The notes under the pieces: generated by a model
Told to the model about the DNA's origin: nothing
Seen by the model: the letters and a program-made list of their open reading frames with translations, nothing else
Database searches by the model: none
In this document: piece by piece, positions 9,401 through 15,981 of the stretch
Numbering within the stretch: position 1 is the first letter of the stretch
Layout: the number at the start of each line of letters is the position of its first letter
Made by a program: the position numbers and the translations under genes
DNA from: Bacteroidales bacterium
GTDB taxonomy: Bacteria > Bacteroidota > Bacteroidia > Bacteroidales > UBA932
Reading direction: 5' to 3'
DNA length: 24,760 nt
Assembly: GCA_017535125.1 (NCBI GenBank)
Contig: JAFXUS010000076.1
Span: 1-24,760, forward strand

Positions 9401-9453
9401 GAATGCCCCCGATGGGCGGCGGCATGATGGGCGGTGGACGCCCGATGATGTAA
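6439..9453 (+). CDS. Outer membrane beta-barrel protein with CarboxypepD_reg-like domain (TonB-receptor-like)
   Basis: A 1004-residue exported protein. Signal peptide of about 21 residues (MKKARIFLMVGLMLLGF, cut near FAQ). Residues about 28-105 form a carboxypeptidase-regulatory-like domain (VKGILLDDSTGEALGFATVSL), about 135-230 a plug-like region (LLKKMPGIEVADNGTISVNG), and the rest a long barrel rich in Asn, Tyr and Phe with alternating strands. This is the outer membrane beta-barrel family common in Bacteroidota, related to SusC-type receptors but with no SusD partner nearby. The substrate cannot be told. Two low-complexity stretches stand out: Gly/Met-rich residues about 299-322 and a Gly/Met/Arg tail of about 45 residues after the last barrel strand. 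It starts four bases after ruvC and is closed by a strong terminator. Confidence 0.88.
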   Translation: MKKARIFLMVGLMLLGFSGFAQSQNVVKGILLDDSTGEALGFATVSLTRDGQTKPAKYTLSDDKGTFSMSSIRNGSYAIVAELMGYEPFSKQIVIENNKSIDLGEIRMKIDREQLEAAEVSAIGNPVIVKKDTIEYNAGSFLTTENDNLIDLLKKMPGIEVADNGTISVNGQSVSKITVQGKTFFLDDPQVASQNIPAKLVKKLKVIRKKSEQAEFTGIDDGQEETVIDLGLTEGANLNGIVGRVTAGVGHDLPSEKNPLNDWRFSGNAFLGNFSGKTQISLILNANNANVQGSTNFSGNMMGNMMGGGGMGGGMGFGGAGGINTSYMAGLNAAADLFDDRMTISGNYNYNNNSSVSEQTSNTISYLSGMNQMVDSQSNNINNSNGHNFGLRLEHKFSENTSIIFEPRVRFGGGNYVQQSESSTFQDKALSGDYNKVNYAKTNNNGTNSNISTSGFLMFRQRLGLPGRTLTVNTNFNLSDNKMDALNWNKTDYYAADGQTVAYNNEVNQHAVQDQQSYSVSTRATYTEPLGNYFYLEANYSYNWSKSISEKNTYDLLNGGVLDPNYSNSIINLNRRHEFGGNVLYQDDRMHLQAGFTAIPQYTYNKTNAQAAYEDNRWNFSPTVMMMFDLSDNASLRFFYRGQSSQPSTSQLMPVPDNTNPLRVTFGNPTLTPYFTHNINGEYRYSNRQNFSSFNIRANGGFTQNQISNVVITGANGGQYTIPFNAPTTANAGVNFFNNIPLDKKGVFSLNNNTGLNWRQSFAYEGVDVDMSKYTQSDNGFYEWMNWFIDQFNDPAYYKAHIVENYTDNLSLNERLRITYRGIQFQASIGASTNMNQTWYTQKGDAAAKSTQAARNSQTWSNAATAELTWNWLLTGISVTANANYRWYNGYTTPVDPQLIINMTVAKSFGPVNLSVYVADLLGQSRALSVQDQASRHVESVSKTLGRYFIVSLAYNFGTVGGRRGGGMRGGMGGGRRGGMGGGMMGGGMPPMGGGMMGGGRPMM

Positions 9454-9467
9454 TCGTCCTCCCTGCA

Positions 9468-9507
9468 AGAAAAAGTGGCCTGCGCTGGCAGGTCACTTTT
9501 TCTTTTC
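9468..9507 (+). terminator. Rho-independent terminator after the outer membrane protein gene
   Basis: A stem of about 15 bp: AGAAAAAGTG (9468-9477) with CACTTTTTCT (9494-9503), extended inward by a G-T pair and CCTG/CAGG. A T-rich tract follows. It begins 15 bases behind the stop codon. Confidence 0.92.
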
Positions 9508-9533
9508 CTGTCATTCACCTGCCATTCATAGTC

Positions 9534-9554
9534 ATTCCGGGCTTGCCCCGGAAT
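9534..9554. repeat. Short palindromic repeat, copy 2
   Basis: ATTCCGGG (9534-9541) pairs with CCCGGAAT (9547-9554) around CTTGC. Its outer bases GTCATTC...GAATCT equal, on the opposite strand, those of the palindrome at 1424-1446; stem length differs by one pair. It lies just upstream of the LysE-type gene promoter. Confidence 0.6.
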
Positions 9555-9575
9555 CTTTAATTTTCACTATATTTG
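9543..9575 (+). promoter_or_regulatory. Promoter of the exporter-PASTA-rluD-lnt operon
   Basis: A perfect -7 box TATATTTG (9568-9575) with a TTG at 9543-9545, 22 bases upstream, as a less certain -33 box. Eight bases lie between the -7 box and the ATG at 9584, so the leader is at most a few bases long. Confidence 0.7.
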
Positions 9576-9583
9576 TAAAATTT

Positions 9584-10207
9584 ATGGTATTTGCGATCCT
9601 CAAAGCCCTGGTGGCCGGCGTCCTCGTCGCCATCCCCATCGGTCCCATCCTCGTGATGGTGATCCAGCGGACCCTGTGCTACGGGCCCCGCTGCGGCCGC
9701 ATGGTCGGATACGGCGCAGCCACCGCGGATACCATTTTCGCGGCCATCGGCCTGCTGGCGCTCTCGCTCCTGAAGGAATTCATCGAGCGGAACCAGGGAT
9801 GGATCCTGCTCGTGGGCGGCCTGCTCGTGGGCGTGATCGGCGTGGGGATGCTGCTGCGTCCCGTGGCCGTGAACCTGCAGGACGAGCCGGCGCGGATGTC
9901 CCCCTGGACCTGCTACTGGCAGGGCCTCGGGACCACGCTCTCGAACCCGCTGGCGCTGGGCATCATGATGACCCTGCTGGCCATGTTCGGGCTGGCGGAG
10001 CAGGGAGGTTTCCTCCCGGTCGTGCTGGCGCCGCTGGTGGGCCTGGGCGAGTGCATCTACTGGTTCTCCGTCTCGGCCGTGCTGGCACGCTACCTGCGGC
10101 TGAACATGCGGACGCTCCGCATCCTGAGCGCCGTGGCGGGCGCCGTCGTGTGCGTGTTCGGCATCGTGCTGGTGCTGCGCGGTTTATTGTTGCTAATAGG
10201 AAGCTAA
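9584..10207 (+). CDS. LysE/RhtB-family exporter
   Basis: Inner membrane protein of 207 residues with about six hydrophobic segments, the size and pattern of the LysE family, which exports amino acids and related small molecules. Family marks are the early AIPIGPILVMVIQRTL and, mid-protein, TTLSNPLALGIMM. The substrate cannot be read from the sequence. It is the first gene of a tight operon: the PASTA protein gene starts four bases after its stop. Start ATG 9584 sits right behind a promoter -7 box. Confidence 0.87.
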   Translation: MVFAILKALVAGVLVAIPIGPILVMVIQRTLCYGPRCGRMVGYGAATADTIFAAIGLLALSLLKEFIERNQGWILLVGGLLVGVIGVGMLLRPVAVNLQDEPARMSPWTCYWQGLGTTLSNPLALGIMMTLLAMFGLAEQGGFLPVVLAPLVGLGECIYWFSVSAVLARYLRLNMRTLRILSAVAGAVVCVFGIVLVLRGLLLLIGS

Positions 10208-10211
10208 AGAT

Positions 10212-11003
10212 ATGGATATCAAGAAAATTCTCAACAACTGGATCGTCAAGAACGTCCTGCTGGCCGTGGCCGCCGTCCTGGTGCTGGTCGGGCTGGTGAG
10301 CATTTTCCTCTCGCTGGGCACCCAGCACGGCAAGGAGATCGAGGTCCCCGACTTCACCAACATGACCTGGTCCGAGGCCCGCAGGGCCGCGACGGACGGC
10401 GGCGTGCGCATCATCCTCGCCGACTCCGTCTATGTCAAGCGCCTCAAGCCGGGCGTCGTCTATCTGCAGACGCCCGAGGCCGGTGAGCACGTCAAGCGCG
10501 GCCGCCGCATCCGCCTGACCATCAACACCATGGTCCCCAAGGAGGTCGAGATGCCCTCGCTGGTGGGCTATTCGATGCGCCAGGCCAAGGCCGAACTGGC
10601 CCGTCACGGCCTGACCCTCGGCCGCCTCATCTATACCCGCGACATCGCCACCAACAGCGTGCTGCGCCAGCAGCGCGGCGGCGTGGACATCAAGGCCGGC
10701 ACCATCCTGGCCAGCGGCACTACCATCAACCTCGTCCTGGGCCTGAACCCCAACGACAACATGACCTACGCGCCGAAGCTCGTCGGCAAGCAGTATCTGC
10801 CTGCCGTGGACCAGACGCTCGAGAGCTCGCTCAACGTGGGTAAACTCCACTTCGACGAGACCGTCAAGACCTACGCCGACTCCGTCAGCGCGTTCGTGTA
10901 CCAGCAGCGCCCCGTCGCTTCCGAGAAGGTGCGCATGGGCACCGAGGTCACGATGTCCCTGACGACCGACCCGGACAAACTCCCTTCCTCCGCCAGGAAA
11001 TGA
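10212..11003 (+). CDS. Membrane-anchored PASTA-domain protein
   Basis: A 263-residue protein with a short cytoplasmic N-terminus, one membrane segment (about residues 14-35) and a periplasmic part made of three PASTA-like repeats: about 43-107 (VPDFTNMTWSEARRAA), 110-178 (MPSLVGYSMRQAKAELAR) and 184-255 (APKLVGKQYLPAVDQTL). PASTA domains elsewhere bind peptidoglycan fragments and sit on Ser/Thr kinases or penicillin-binding proteins; here there is neither, so it is a free-standing form. In Bacteroidota such a gene commonly precedes rluD. A role at the cell wall is inference. Its stop overlaps the rluD start (ATGA). Confidence 0.85.
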   Translation: MDIKKILNNWIVKNVLLAVAAVLVLVGLVSIFLSLGTQHGKEIEVPDFTNMTWSEARRAATDGGVRIILADSVYVKRLKPGVVYLQTPEAGEHVKRGRRIRLTINTMVPKEVEMPSLVGYSMRQAKAELARHGLTLGRLIYTRDIATNSVLRQQRGGVDIKAGTILASGTTINLVLGLNPNDNMTYAPKLVGKQYLPAVDQTLESSLNVGKLHFDETVKTYADSVSAFVYQQRPVASEKVRMGTEVTMSLTTDPDKLPSSARK

Positions 11004-12025
11004 CACCGCAGGAGCCGCAGGAGATGTTCGAGCACTTCCGCCTGGAAGTGGATCCGGGGCAGGCGCCCGTGCGGATTGACAAATACATGTCCACCCACCT
11101 CGAGGACACCTCCCGCAACCGTATCCAGCAGGCATTCAAGGAGGGTTACGTGCGGGTGGGGGAGACCCCCGTCAAAGCCAACTACATCGTCCGTCCCGGC
11201 GACGTGATCCGCTTCGTGATGCCGTATCGGCGCCGTGGGCTGGAGATCATTCCGCAGGACATTCCCCTGAACATCGTCTTTGAAGACGACGACGTGCTCG
11301 TGGTCAACAAGCCGGCCGGCATGGTGGTCCATCCCGGCCACGGCCACTACGAGGGCACGCTCATCAATGCCCTGGCCCACCACCTGGGCATCAGCCAGGA
11401 CTCCGAGGCGCTCGACGAGCGCATGGGCATCCTGGTGCACCGCATCGACAAGGACACGAGCGGCCTGCTGGCCGTGGCGAAGAACGACGAGTCGCAGCTC
11501 AAGCTCGCGAAGCAGTTCTTCGACCACAGCATCGAGCGCCGCTACAACGCCATCGTCTGGGGCGACATGCCCGAGGACGAAGGCACGGTGGAGAGCTTCA
11601 TCGGGCGCGACCCGTCCGACCGGCTGCGTTTCCGTTCCGTCGAAGACGAAGACCGCGGCAAGCGCGCCGTCACGCACTGGAAGGTGTTGGAGCGCTTCGG
11701 CTTCGTGACCCTGGTGGAATGCAAGCTCGAGACGGGACGCACGCACCAGATCCGCGTCCACATGTCCCAGCTGGGACACCCCATTTTCAACGACGAACGC
11801 TACGGCGGGGCGGAGATCCGCAAAGGGACCATCTACGCCAAATACCGCCAGTTCATCCAGAACTGTTTCGCGCTCTGCCCCCGGCAGGCGCTGCATGCCC
11901 GGACGCTCGGCTTCGCGCATCCGCGTACGGGAGAATGGCTGCAATTCGATTCCGAGCTCCCGGAGGATATGACCGCCCTCCTGGACAAATGGCGCAAATA
12001 CTGCGGTCAGATGCCTGAAGAATGA
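11000..12025 (+). CDS. rluD: Ribosomal large subunit pseudouridine synthase (RluD family)
   Basis: Converts uridines of 23S rRNA to pseudouridine. The 341 residues hold an N-terminal S4 RNA-binding domain (VRIDKYMSTHLEDTSRNRIQ to VRPGDVI), the region VVNKPAGMVVHPGHGHYEG, catalytic Asp150 in HRIDKDTSGLL, and RTHQIRVHMSQLGHPIFND. These marks define the RluA/RluC/RluD group; RluD is favoured by the S4 domain and gene order, though the exact target uridines are not readable. The start overlaps the PASTA gene and its stop overlaps lnt, both as ATGA. Confidence 0.93.
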   Translation: MTPQEPQEMFEHFRLEVDPGQAPVRIDKYMSTHLEDTSRNRIQQAFKEGYVRVGETPVKANYIVRPGDVIRFVMPYRRRGLEIIPQDIPLNIVFEDDDVLVVNKPAGMVVHPGHGHYEGTLINALAHHLGISQDSEALDERMGILVHRIDKDTSGLLAVAKNDESQLKLAKQFFDHSIERRYNAIVWGDMPEDEGTVESFIGRDPSDRLRFRSVEDEDRGKRAVTHWKVLERFGFVTLVECKLETGRTHQIRVHMSQLGHPIFNDERYGGAEIRKGTIYAKYRQFIQNCFALCPRQALHARTLGFAHPRTGEWLQFDSELPEDMTALLDKWRKYCGQMPEE

Positions 12026-13647
12026 GAAAACAGCATGCCGTCCTCTGGCTGTGCGCCGCGCTGTCCGCGGCGCTGCTGAGCCTGCCCTGGCTGGTGCCCC
12101 ACGTGGGGGCGCTGGCGCTGGTCGCCTTCGTGCCGCTGCTCTTCGCCGACGAAGTGGCGACGGAACTCAAGCTGCGGGCTTCATGGCTGCTGCCCGCCTT
12201 CACCTTCGTCGCGTGGAACGCCGCCACGACCTTCTGGGTGTGCAACGCCACCGTGGGCGGCGGCATCTATGCCATCTTCCATAGCAGCTGGCAGATGCTG
12301 CTGATCTGGCTCCTTTTCCGCCTCGCGAAAAAGAAAATGGGCGGCGCGCTGCCGTACATCTTCCTCGCGGCGATGTGGATCGCGTGGGAGCGGCTCTACT
12401 ATTCCGTGGACATCTCCTGGCCCTGGCTCACGCTCGGCGGCGCCTTCGCCCGCAGCACCCGCACGGTGCAGTGGTACGAATTCACCGGCACGATGGGCGG
12501 CTCGCTCTGGGTCTGGGCGGCCAACCTCGGCATCTACGGCATGATCGTGGCCGCTTCCGACGGGCTCTGGCAGCGCTGGAACGGCCTGGCGCGCGCCTGT
12601 GCCATGCTGGGCGCCATCCTCGTCATCGCCGGTCCCGTGGTGACCTCCAAGCTGATCTGGGAGTCCTACGAGGAGCGCTCGGAGGGCGTGGTGGACGTCA
12701 TCGTCGGCCAGCCCAATTTCGACCCCTACGAGAAATTCGAATCCCTCCCGCAGGCCGAGCAGACCGGGATCCTGCTGGGGCAGTTCGCCGAGGCACTCGC
12801 CGCCCGGCCGGCCGGAAAGCCCGTGCTCCTGCTCGCGCCCGAGACCTTTACCGGCGACGTGGTGCTGAACGAGCCGGACAACTCCCGCACGCTGCAGTGC
12901 GTGCGTTCCTTCCTGGCGGAGCATCCCGGCGCGGAAATGCTGCTCGGCGCCAGCACCTACGACATCGTGATGCAGCGCGCCGCACCCACCCTCCTGTCGC
13001 GCCCTTACGGCGACGGGTGGATCATTTCGCACAACAGCGCCCTGATGGCACGCCCCGAGGGGCCGGTGGAGGTCTACCACAAGAGCAAACTCGTCGTGGG
13101 CACGGAAATGACGCCGTATCCCCGCATCTTCGCGCCGCTGGACGACTGGCTGTCGTCCAAGATGGGCGTGGGTGGCCTGATGGGCCGTTGCGTGGGGCAG
13201 GAGCAGGTGTCGCTGCTGCATTTCGGGCAGGCGCGCGTGCCGCTCGGCTGCGCCATCTGCTATGAGTCGGTCTATGGGGAATTCTGCACGGAATACGTGC
13301 GCGCCGGGGCCCAGGCCCTGACCATCATCACCAACGACGCCTGGTGGGGCGACACGCCGGGCTACCGCCAGCACCTCAGCTACGCGGCGCTGCGCGCCAT
13401 CGAGCTGCGGCGCGACATCGCCCGCTGCGGCAATACCGGCATCTCCGCCTTCATCGACCAGCGCGGCGAGATCCTCGAAGCTTCCGACTGGTGGACCCGC
13501 CAGACCCTCTCCGGCGAGATCAATCTCTCCTCCGAACAGACCGCCTTCGTGCGGCACGGCGACATCGTCGGCCGCGTCTGCACGCTGGTCTTCCTGTTAT
13601 TGGCTGCTTTCCTGCTTGTCCGGGTGATCGTTCCCGGCAAGCGGTAG
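12022..13647 (+). CDS. lnt: Apolipoprotein N-acyltransferase
   Basis: Inner membrane enzyme that adds the third acyl chain to lipoproteins. The 541 residues show about six N-terminal membrane segments (to about residue 215), a nitrilase-like periplasmic domain and a last membrane helix (LVFLLLAAFLLVRVIV). The catalytic triad is present: Glu274 (LLAPETF), Lys354 (YHKSKLVVG) and Cys413 (AICYESVYG). It is the last gene of the operon; the stop codon touches the 110-bp palindromic element, whose first base is the G of TAG. A lipoprotein substrate candidate is encoded at 15982. Confidence 0.95.
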   Translation: MRKQHAVLWLCAALSAALLSLPWLVPHVGALALVAFVPLLFADEVATELKLRASWLLPAFTFVAWNAATTFWVCNATVGGGIYAIFHSSWQMLLIWLLFRLAKKKMGGALPYIFLAAMWIAWERLYYSVDISWPWLTLGGAFARSTRTVQWYEFTGTMGGSLWVWAANLGIYGMIVAASDGLWQRWNGLARACAMLGAILVIAGPVVTSKLIWESYEERSEGVVDVIVGQPNFDPYEKFESLPQAEQTGILLGQFAEALAARPAGKPVLLLAPETFTGDVVLNEPDNSRTLQCVRSFLAEHPGAEMLLGASTYDIVMQRAAPTLLSRPYGDGWIISHNSALMARPEGPVEVYHKSKLVVGTEMTPYPRIFAPLDDWLSSKMGVGGLMGRCVGQEQVSLLHFGQARVPLGCAICYESVYGEFCTEYVRAGAQALTIITNDAWWGDTPGYRQHLSYAALRAIELRRDIARCGNTGISAFIDQRGEILEASDWWTRQTLSGEINLSSEQTAFVRHGDIVGRVCTLVFLLLAAFLLVRVIVPGKR

Positions 13648-13756
13648 GCCGTTTTTGCAAGTTATTGACTGACTGTATTTTGTAAAATTGCTTGAGGGCA
13701 TTTACCCTCAAGCAATTTCGTATTTAGCAGAATGCCAATCAGTTACAAAAACGGCC
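13647..13756. repeat. 110-bp imperfect palindrome, copy A (between convergent lnt and ung)
   Basis: Ends are GGCCGTTTTTG and CAAAAACGGCC. The centre is a perfect 14-bp stem (AAATTGCTTGAGGG with CCCTCAAGCAATTT, about 13684-13717) with loop CATTTA. The reverse complement matches the element at 17077-17187 at roughly 85% of positions by eye. It occupies all of the space between the stop codons of lnt and ung but two bases. The central hairpin with T-rich flanks on both strands can serve as a two-way terminator; a MITE- or REP-like origin is possible. No transposase or clear target duplication is seen. Confidence 0.85.
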
Positions 13757-13758
13757 AG

Positions 13759-14427
13759 TTACAACTTCCAGTCGATCGGGACCTGGCCACGGGCGGTGAG
13801 GTAGTCGTTGCAGCGGGAGAAGTGGCGGCAGCCGAAGAAGGCGCCGCGGGCCAGCGGCGAAGGGTGCGCCGCCTCGAGCACGAGGTGGCGCGTGCCGTCA
13901 ATGAGCGGCGCCTTGCTGCGGGCGTAGTTGCCCCAGAGCAGGAACACCACGCCGTCGCGGCGCTCGCTGACCGTGCGGATGACCGCATCGGTAAAGGTCT
14001 GCCAGCCGATGCCGCTGTGCGAGGTGGGTTCGCCCGCCCGCACGGTCAACACCGCGTTGAGCAGCAGCACGCCCTGCCGCGCCCACGGCGTGAGGTCCGG
14101 GCTGCCGGACATGCGCACGCCGAGGTCGGTCTCGATTTCCTTGAAGATATTCTTCAGCGACGGCGGCGCCGGGACGTTCTGCGGCACACTGAAGCACAGG
14201 CCCATGGCCTGGCCGTAGCCGTGGTACGGGTCCTGGCCCAGGATCACGACCTTGGTCTGGTCCAGCGGGCAGAGGTCAAACGCGCGGAAGATCTCCCCGC
14301 CGGGCGGAAAGATGGTACGCCCGGCGGCTTTCTCGGCATGCAGCTGCTGCGCCAGGGCGGCGAAATAGGGCTGGTCGAATTCGCTTTGGAGCGCTTCGCG
14401 CCAGGAGGGTTCGATTTTTACGGTCAT
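13759..14427 (-). CDS. ung: Uracil-DNA glycosylase (family 1)
   Basis: Removes uracil from DNA as the first step of base excision repair. The 222-residue protein has the catalytic motif VVILGQDPYHG (Asp66), PPSLKNIFKEIE, ARQGVLLLNAVLTVRAG, the uracil-binding region VVFLLWGNYARSK and the C-terminal HPSPLARGAFFGCRHF. I choose ATG 14427 (MTVKIEPSW); a further ATG at 14442 would add five residues but lies inside the promoter -7 box. It is divergent from coaD and convergent with lnt. Confidence 0.96.
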   Translation of the reverse strand: MTVKIEPSWREALQSEFDQPYFAALAQQLHAEKAAGRTIFPPGGEIFRAFDLCPLDQTKVVILGQDPYHGYGQAMGLCFSVPQNVPAPPSLKNIFKEIETDLGVRMSGSPDLTPWARQGVLLLNAVLTVRAGEPTSHSGIGWQTFTDAVIRTVSERRDGVVFLLWGNYARSKAPLIDGTRHLVLEAAHPSPLARGAFFGCRHFSRCNDYLTARGQVPIDWKL

Positions 14428-14431
14428 CACC

Positions 14432-14439
14432 CAAATATA
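14432..14439 (-). promoter_or_regulatory. -7 box of the ung promoter
   Basis: Minus-strand TATATTTG, a perfect TAnnTTTG box, four bases before the ung ATG. A -33 box is not clear. The mRNA is predicted to be leaderless. Confidence 0.68.
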
Positions 14440-14452
14440 CACATTTTTTGCC

Positions 14453-14460
14453 TATATTTG
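14453..14460 (+). promoter_or_regulatory. -7 box of the coaD promoter
   Basis: TATATTTG, identical to the ung box on the other strand and 13 bases away from it; six bases separate it from the coaD ATG. No clear -33 box. The two promoters must share the same DNA for polymerase binding. Confidence 0.7.
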
Positions 14461-14466
14461 CTTGTT

Positions 14467-14940
14467 ATGAACACAATAGCACTCTTTCCGGGATCGTTCG
14501 ACCCGTTCACCGCGGGCCATCTCAACATCCTCGGCCGCGCGCTGACGATGTTCGACGAGGTGGTCGTGGCCGTCGGTATCAACCAGGACAAGCGCGGCTT
14601 CTTCACCAACGAGCAGAAGCTGGACATCATCCGCCAGGCTACCGCTCAGCTCGGTGACCGCGTGCGCATCGTCTCGTACGACTGCCTGACCATCGACATC
14701 TGCCGCCAGCTGGGCATTCGCCATATCGTCCGCGGCATCCGCAACATGATGGACTTCGACAACGAGAAAGCCATTGCGGACGCCAACCGCCGCCTCGCCC
14801 CGGAGATCGAGACCATCATCATCCCGACGGCGCAAGAGTTCGCCCACATTTCCTCCTCGGCCGTGCGCGACCTGCTCCGCCACCATGGCGACACGAGCCA
14901 GTTCCTGCCCGAGGGAGTCGTCCTGCCTGAGGTATTATGA
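14467..14940 (+). CDS. coaD: Phosphopantetheine adenylyltransferase
   Basis: Catalyses the fourth step of coenzyme A synthesis, 4'-phosphopantetheine plus ATP to dephospho-CoA. The 157 residues are the normal length. Nucleotidyltransferase marks: LFPGSFDPFTAGHLNIL with the (T/H)xGH motif, IVRGIRNMMDFDNE, and ISSSAVRDLL near the end. The frame is open far upstream (to 13732), but that part is the reverse of ung; ATG 14467 gives the family start MNTIALFPGSFDP. The stop overlaps the next gene's ATG (ATGA). Confidence 0.96.
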   Translation: MNTIALFPGSFDPFTAGHLNILGRALTMFDEVVVAVGINQDKRGFFTNEQKLDIIRQATAQLGDRVRIVSYDCLTIDICRQLGIRHIVRGIRNMMDFDNEKAIADANRRLAPEIETIIIPTAQEFAHISSSAVRDLLRHHGDTSQFLPEGVVLPEVL

Positions 14941-15749
14941 GAAAAATCGTCATCCTGCTGATCCTGCTTGCGTGCAGTCTTCGTGCGGTAGCGCAGATCG
15001 ACACGACCGGCGTCTATGCGCCGCTGGACAGCTTGCTGACGCAATTCTACGGCGCCCTGCTCTACGAGGACATCGAGGAGAAGAATGCCGAATTCGACGC
15101 GCTCATCGCGTCCTGCACCGATTCGCTGATGCGCCAGCACGTGGCGCTCGCCGTCTTCGACCACTACCGCTTCAGCCGCGTGATGGGCGAGGAAGCCGTG
15201 GCCGTCCACCTCTACGACAAGTGGATCGAACCGGGCCTCGTGCAGCCGCGCAGCGAGTTTGAATTATTCGAAGCGGAGCGCTTCGCCCTCGAACACCGCT
15301 CCACGCTGCTGGGCATGCCCGCGCCGCAGCTCACCCTGCGCACCCCCTGCGGCGGCCGCAGGACGCTGCCCGTCGCGGACCGCGCCTGCGTGCTGATGTT
15401 CTATTCGCCCGAGTGCGCGAAATGCCGTCTGGAGACCTACGCGCTGCCTTCCGTGCTCGCGCAGGTCGAGTTCCCGATGAACTTCTACGCCATCGACGTG
15501 GACAGCGACCGCAAGGCATTCAAGGCCTTCCGCAAGTCGCTCAAGACCCCGAACAAAAAGGTCAAGATGATCCATCTCTGGGACCCGGATTCCGAGTCCA
15601 CGCTGCTGCTCGACTATGGCGTCTTCTCCACGCCCAAGATCTTCGTGGTCTGGGAGGGAGAGATCCTCGGGCGGCGCCTCGAGATGGACAGCCTGCAGGA
15701 AATCATCCAATACATCAATATGCTCTATGGCCAGAAAAAAGAAGAGTAG
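14937..15749 (+). CDS. Exported thioredoxin-fold protein (DUF5106/TlpA-like)
   Basis: A 270-residue protein with a signal peptide of about 20 residues (MRKIVILLILLACSLRAVAQ). Residues about 30-120 are a helical region like the DUF5106 part found in Bacteroidota thiol proteins; from about 125 follows a thioredoxin-like fold (GMPAPQLTLRTP, then FYSPECAKCRLE with a CxxC pair Cys160/Cys163, and YGVFSTPKIFVVWEGEI with the cis-Pro loop). It probably acts in the periplasm as a thiol oxidoreductase. Partners are not visible. It overlaps coaD by four bases at its start and the ribbon-helix-helix gene by 23 bases at its end. Confidence 0.82.
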   Translation: MRKIVILLILLACSLRAVAQIDTTGVYAPLDSLLTQFYGALLYEDIEEKNAEFDALIASCTDSLMRQHVALAVFDHYRFSRVMGEEAVAVHLYDKWIEPGLVQPRSEFELFEAERFALEHRSTLLGMPAPQLTLRTPCGGRRTLPVADRACVLMFYSPECAKCRLETYALPSVLAQVEFPMNFYAIDVDSDRKAFKAFRKSLKTPNKKVKMIHLWDPDSESTLLLDYGVFSTPKIFVVWEGEILGRRLEMDSLQEIIQYINMLYGQKKEE

Positions 15750-15969
15750 CAAGAAATTCACCGGCGTCGATCCCGCCTACCTCGACAAGCAGCGGGCCTC
15801 GCTCCGGCGCATCCACCGCAAGTCCGTGCTGTTCAACGCACAGGAGCTCGCGGCCATCGACACGTATTGCAAACGGTTCAAGGTGTCGTCGCGTTCCGCC
15901 CTGATCCGCCAGGCGGTGATGGAGCGCGTGCTCGTCGGCCTGGAAGAGAGCCACCCGAAATTATTCTAG
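15727..15969 (+). CDS. Small ribbon-helix-helix-like protein
   Basis: An 80-residue basic protein starting MARKKKSSKKFTGVDPAYLD. The stretch SVLFNAQELAAIDTYCKRF followed by KVSSRSALIRQAVMERVL looks like a ribbon-helix-helix (CopG/Arc-type) DNA-binding unit: one strand, two helices. Similar short proteins are, as far as I recall, conserved in Bacteroidales. The frame is open from 15616, but the part before 15727 reads the preceding gene in another frame and is low-complexity Ser/Arg, so the ATG at 15727 is chosen. No toxin partner lies beside it, so a regulator role is more likely than an antitoxin; target unknown. Confidence 0.72.
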   Translation: MARKKKSSKKFTGVDPAYLDKQRASLRRIHRKSVLFNAQELAAIDTYCKRFKVSSRSALIRQAVMERVLVGLEESHPKLF

Positions 15970-15981
15970 TTAGTAGATACC

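Noticed and set aside
6574..9468. 964-codon open frame on the minus strand opposite the outer membrane protein gene
   Set aside because: Val/Gly/His-rich shadow produced by the codon bias of the real gene; no domain or start signal.
13732..14466. N-terminal extension of the coaD frame
   Set aside because: It runs antisense to ung and is absent from the CoaD family; the ATG at 14467 lies right behind a -7 box.
15727..15969. Ribbon-helix-helix protein as an antitoxin
   Set aside because: No small toxin-like gene adjoins it; the neighbours are a thiol protein and a lipoprotein.
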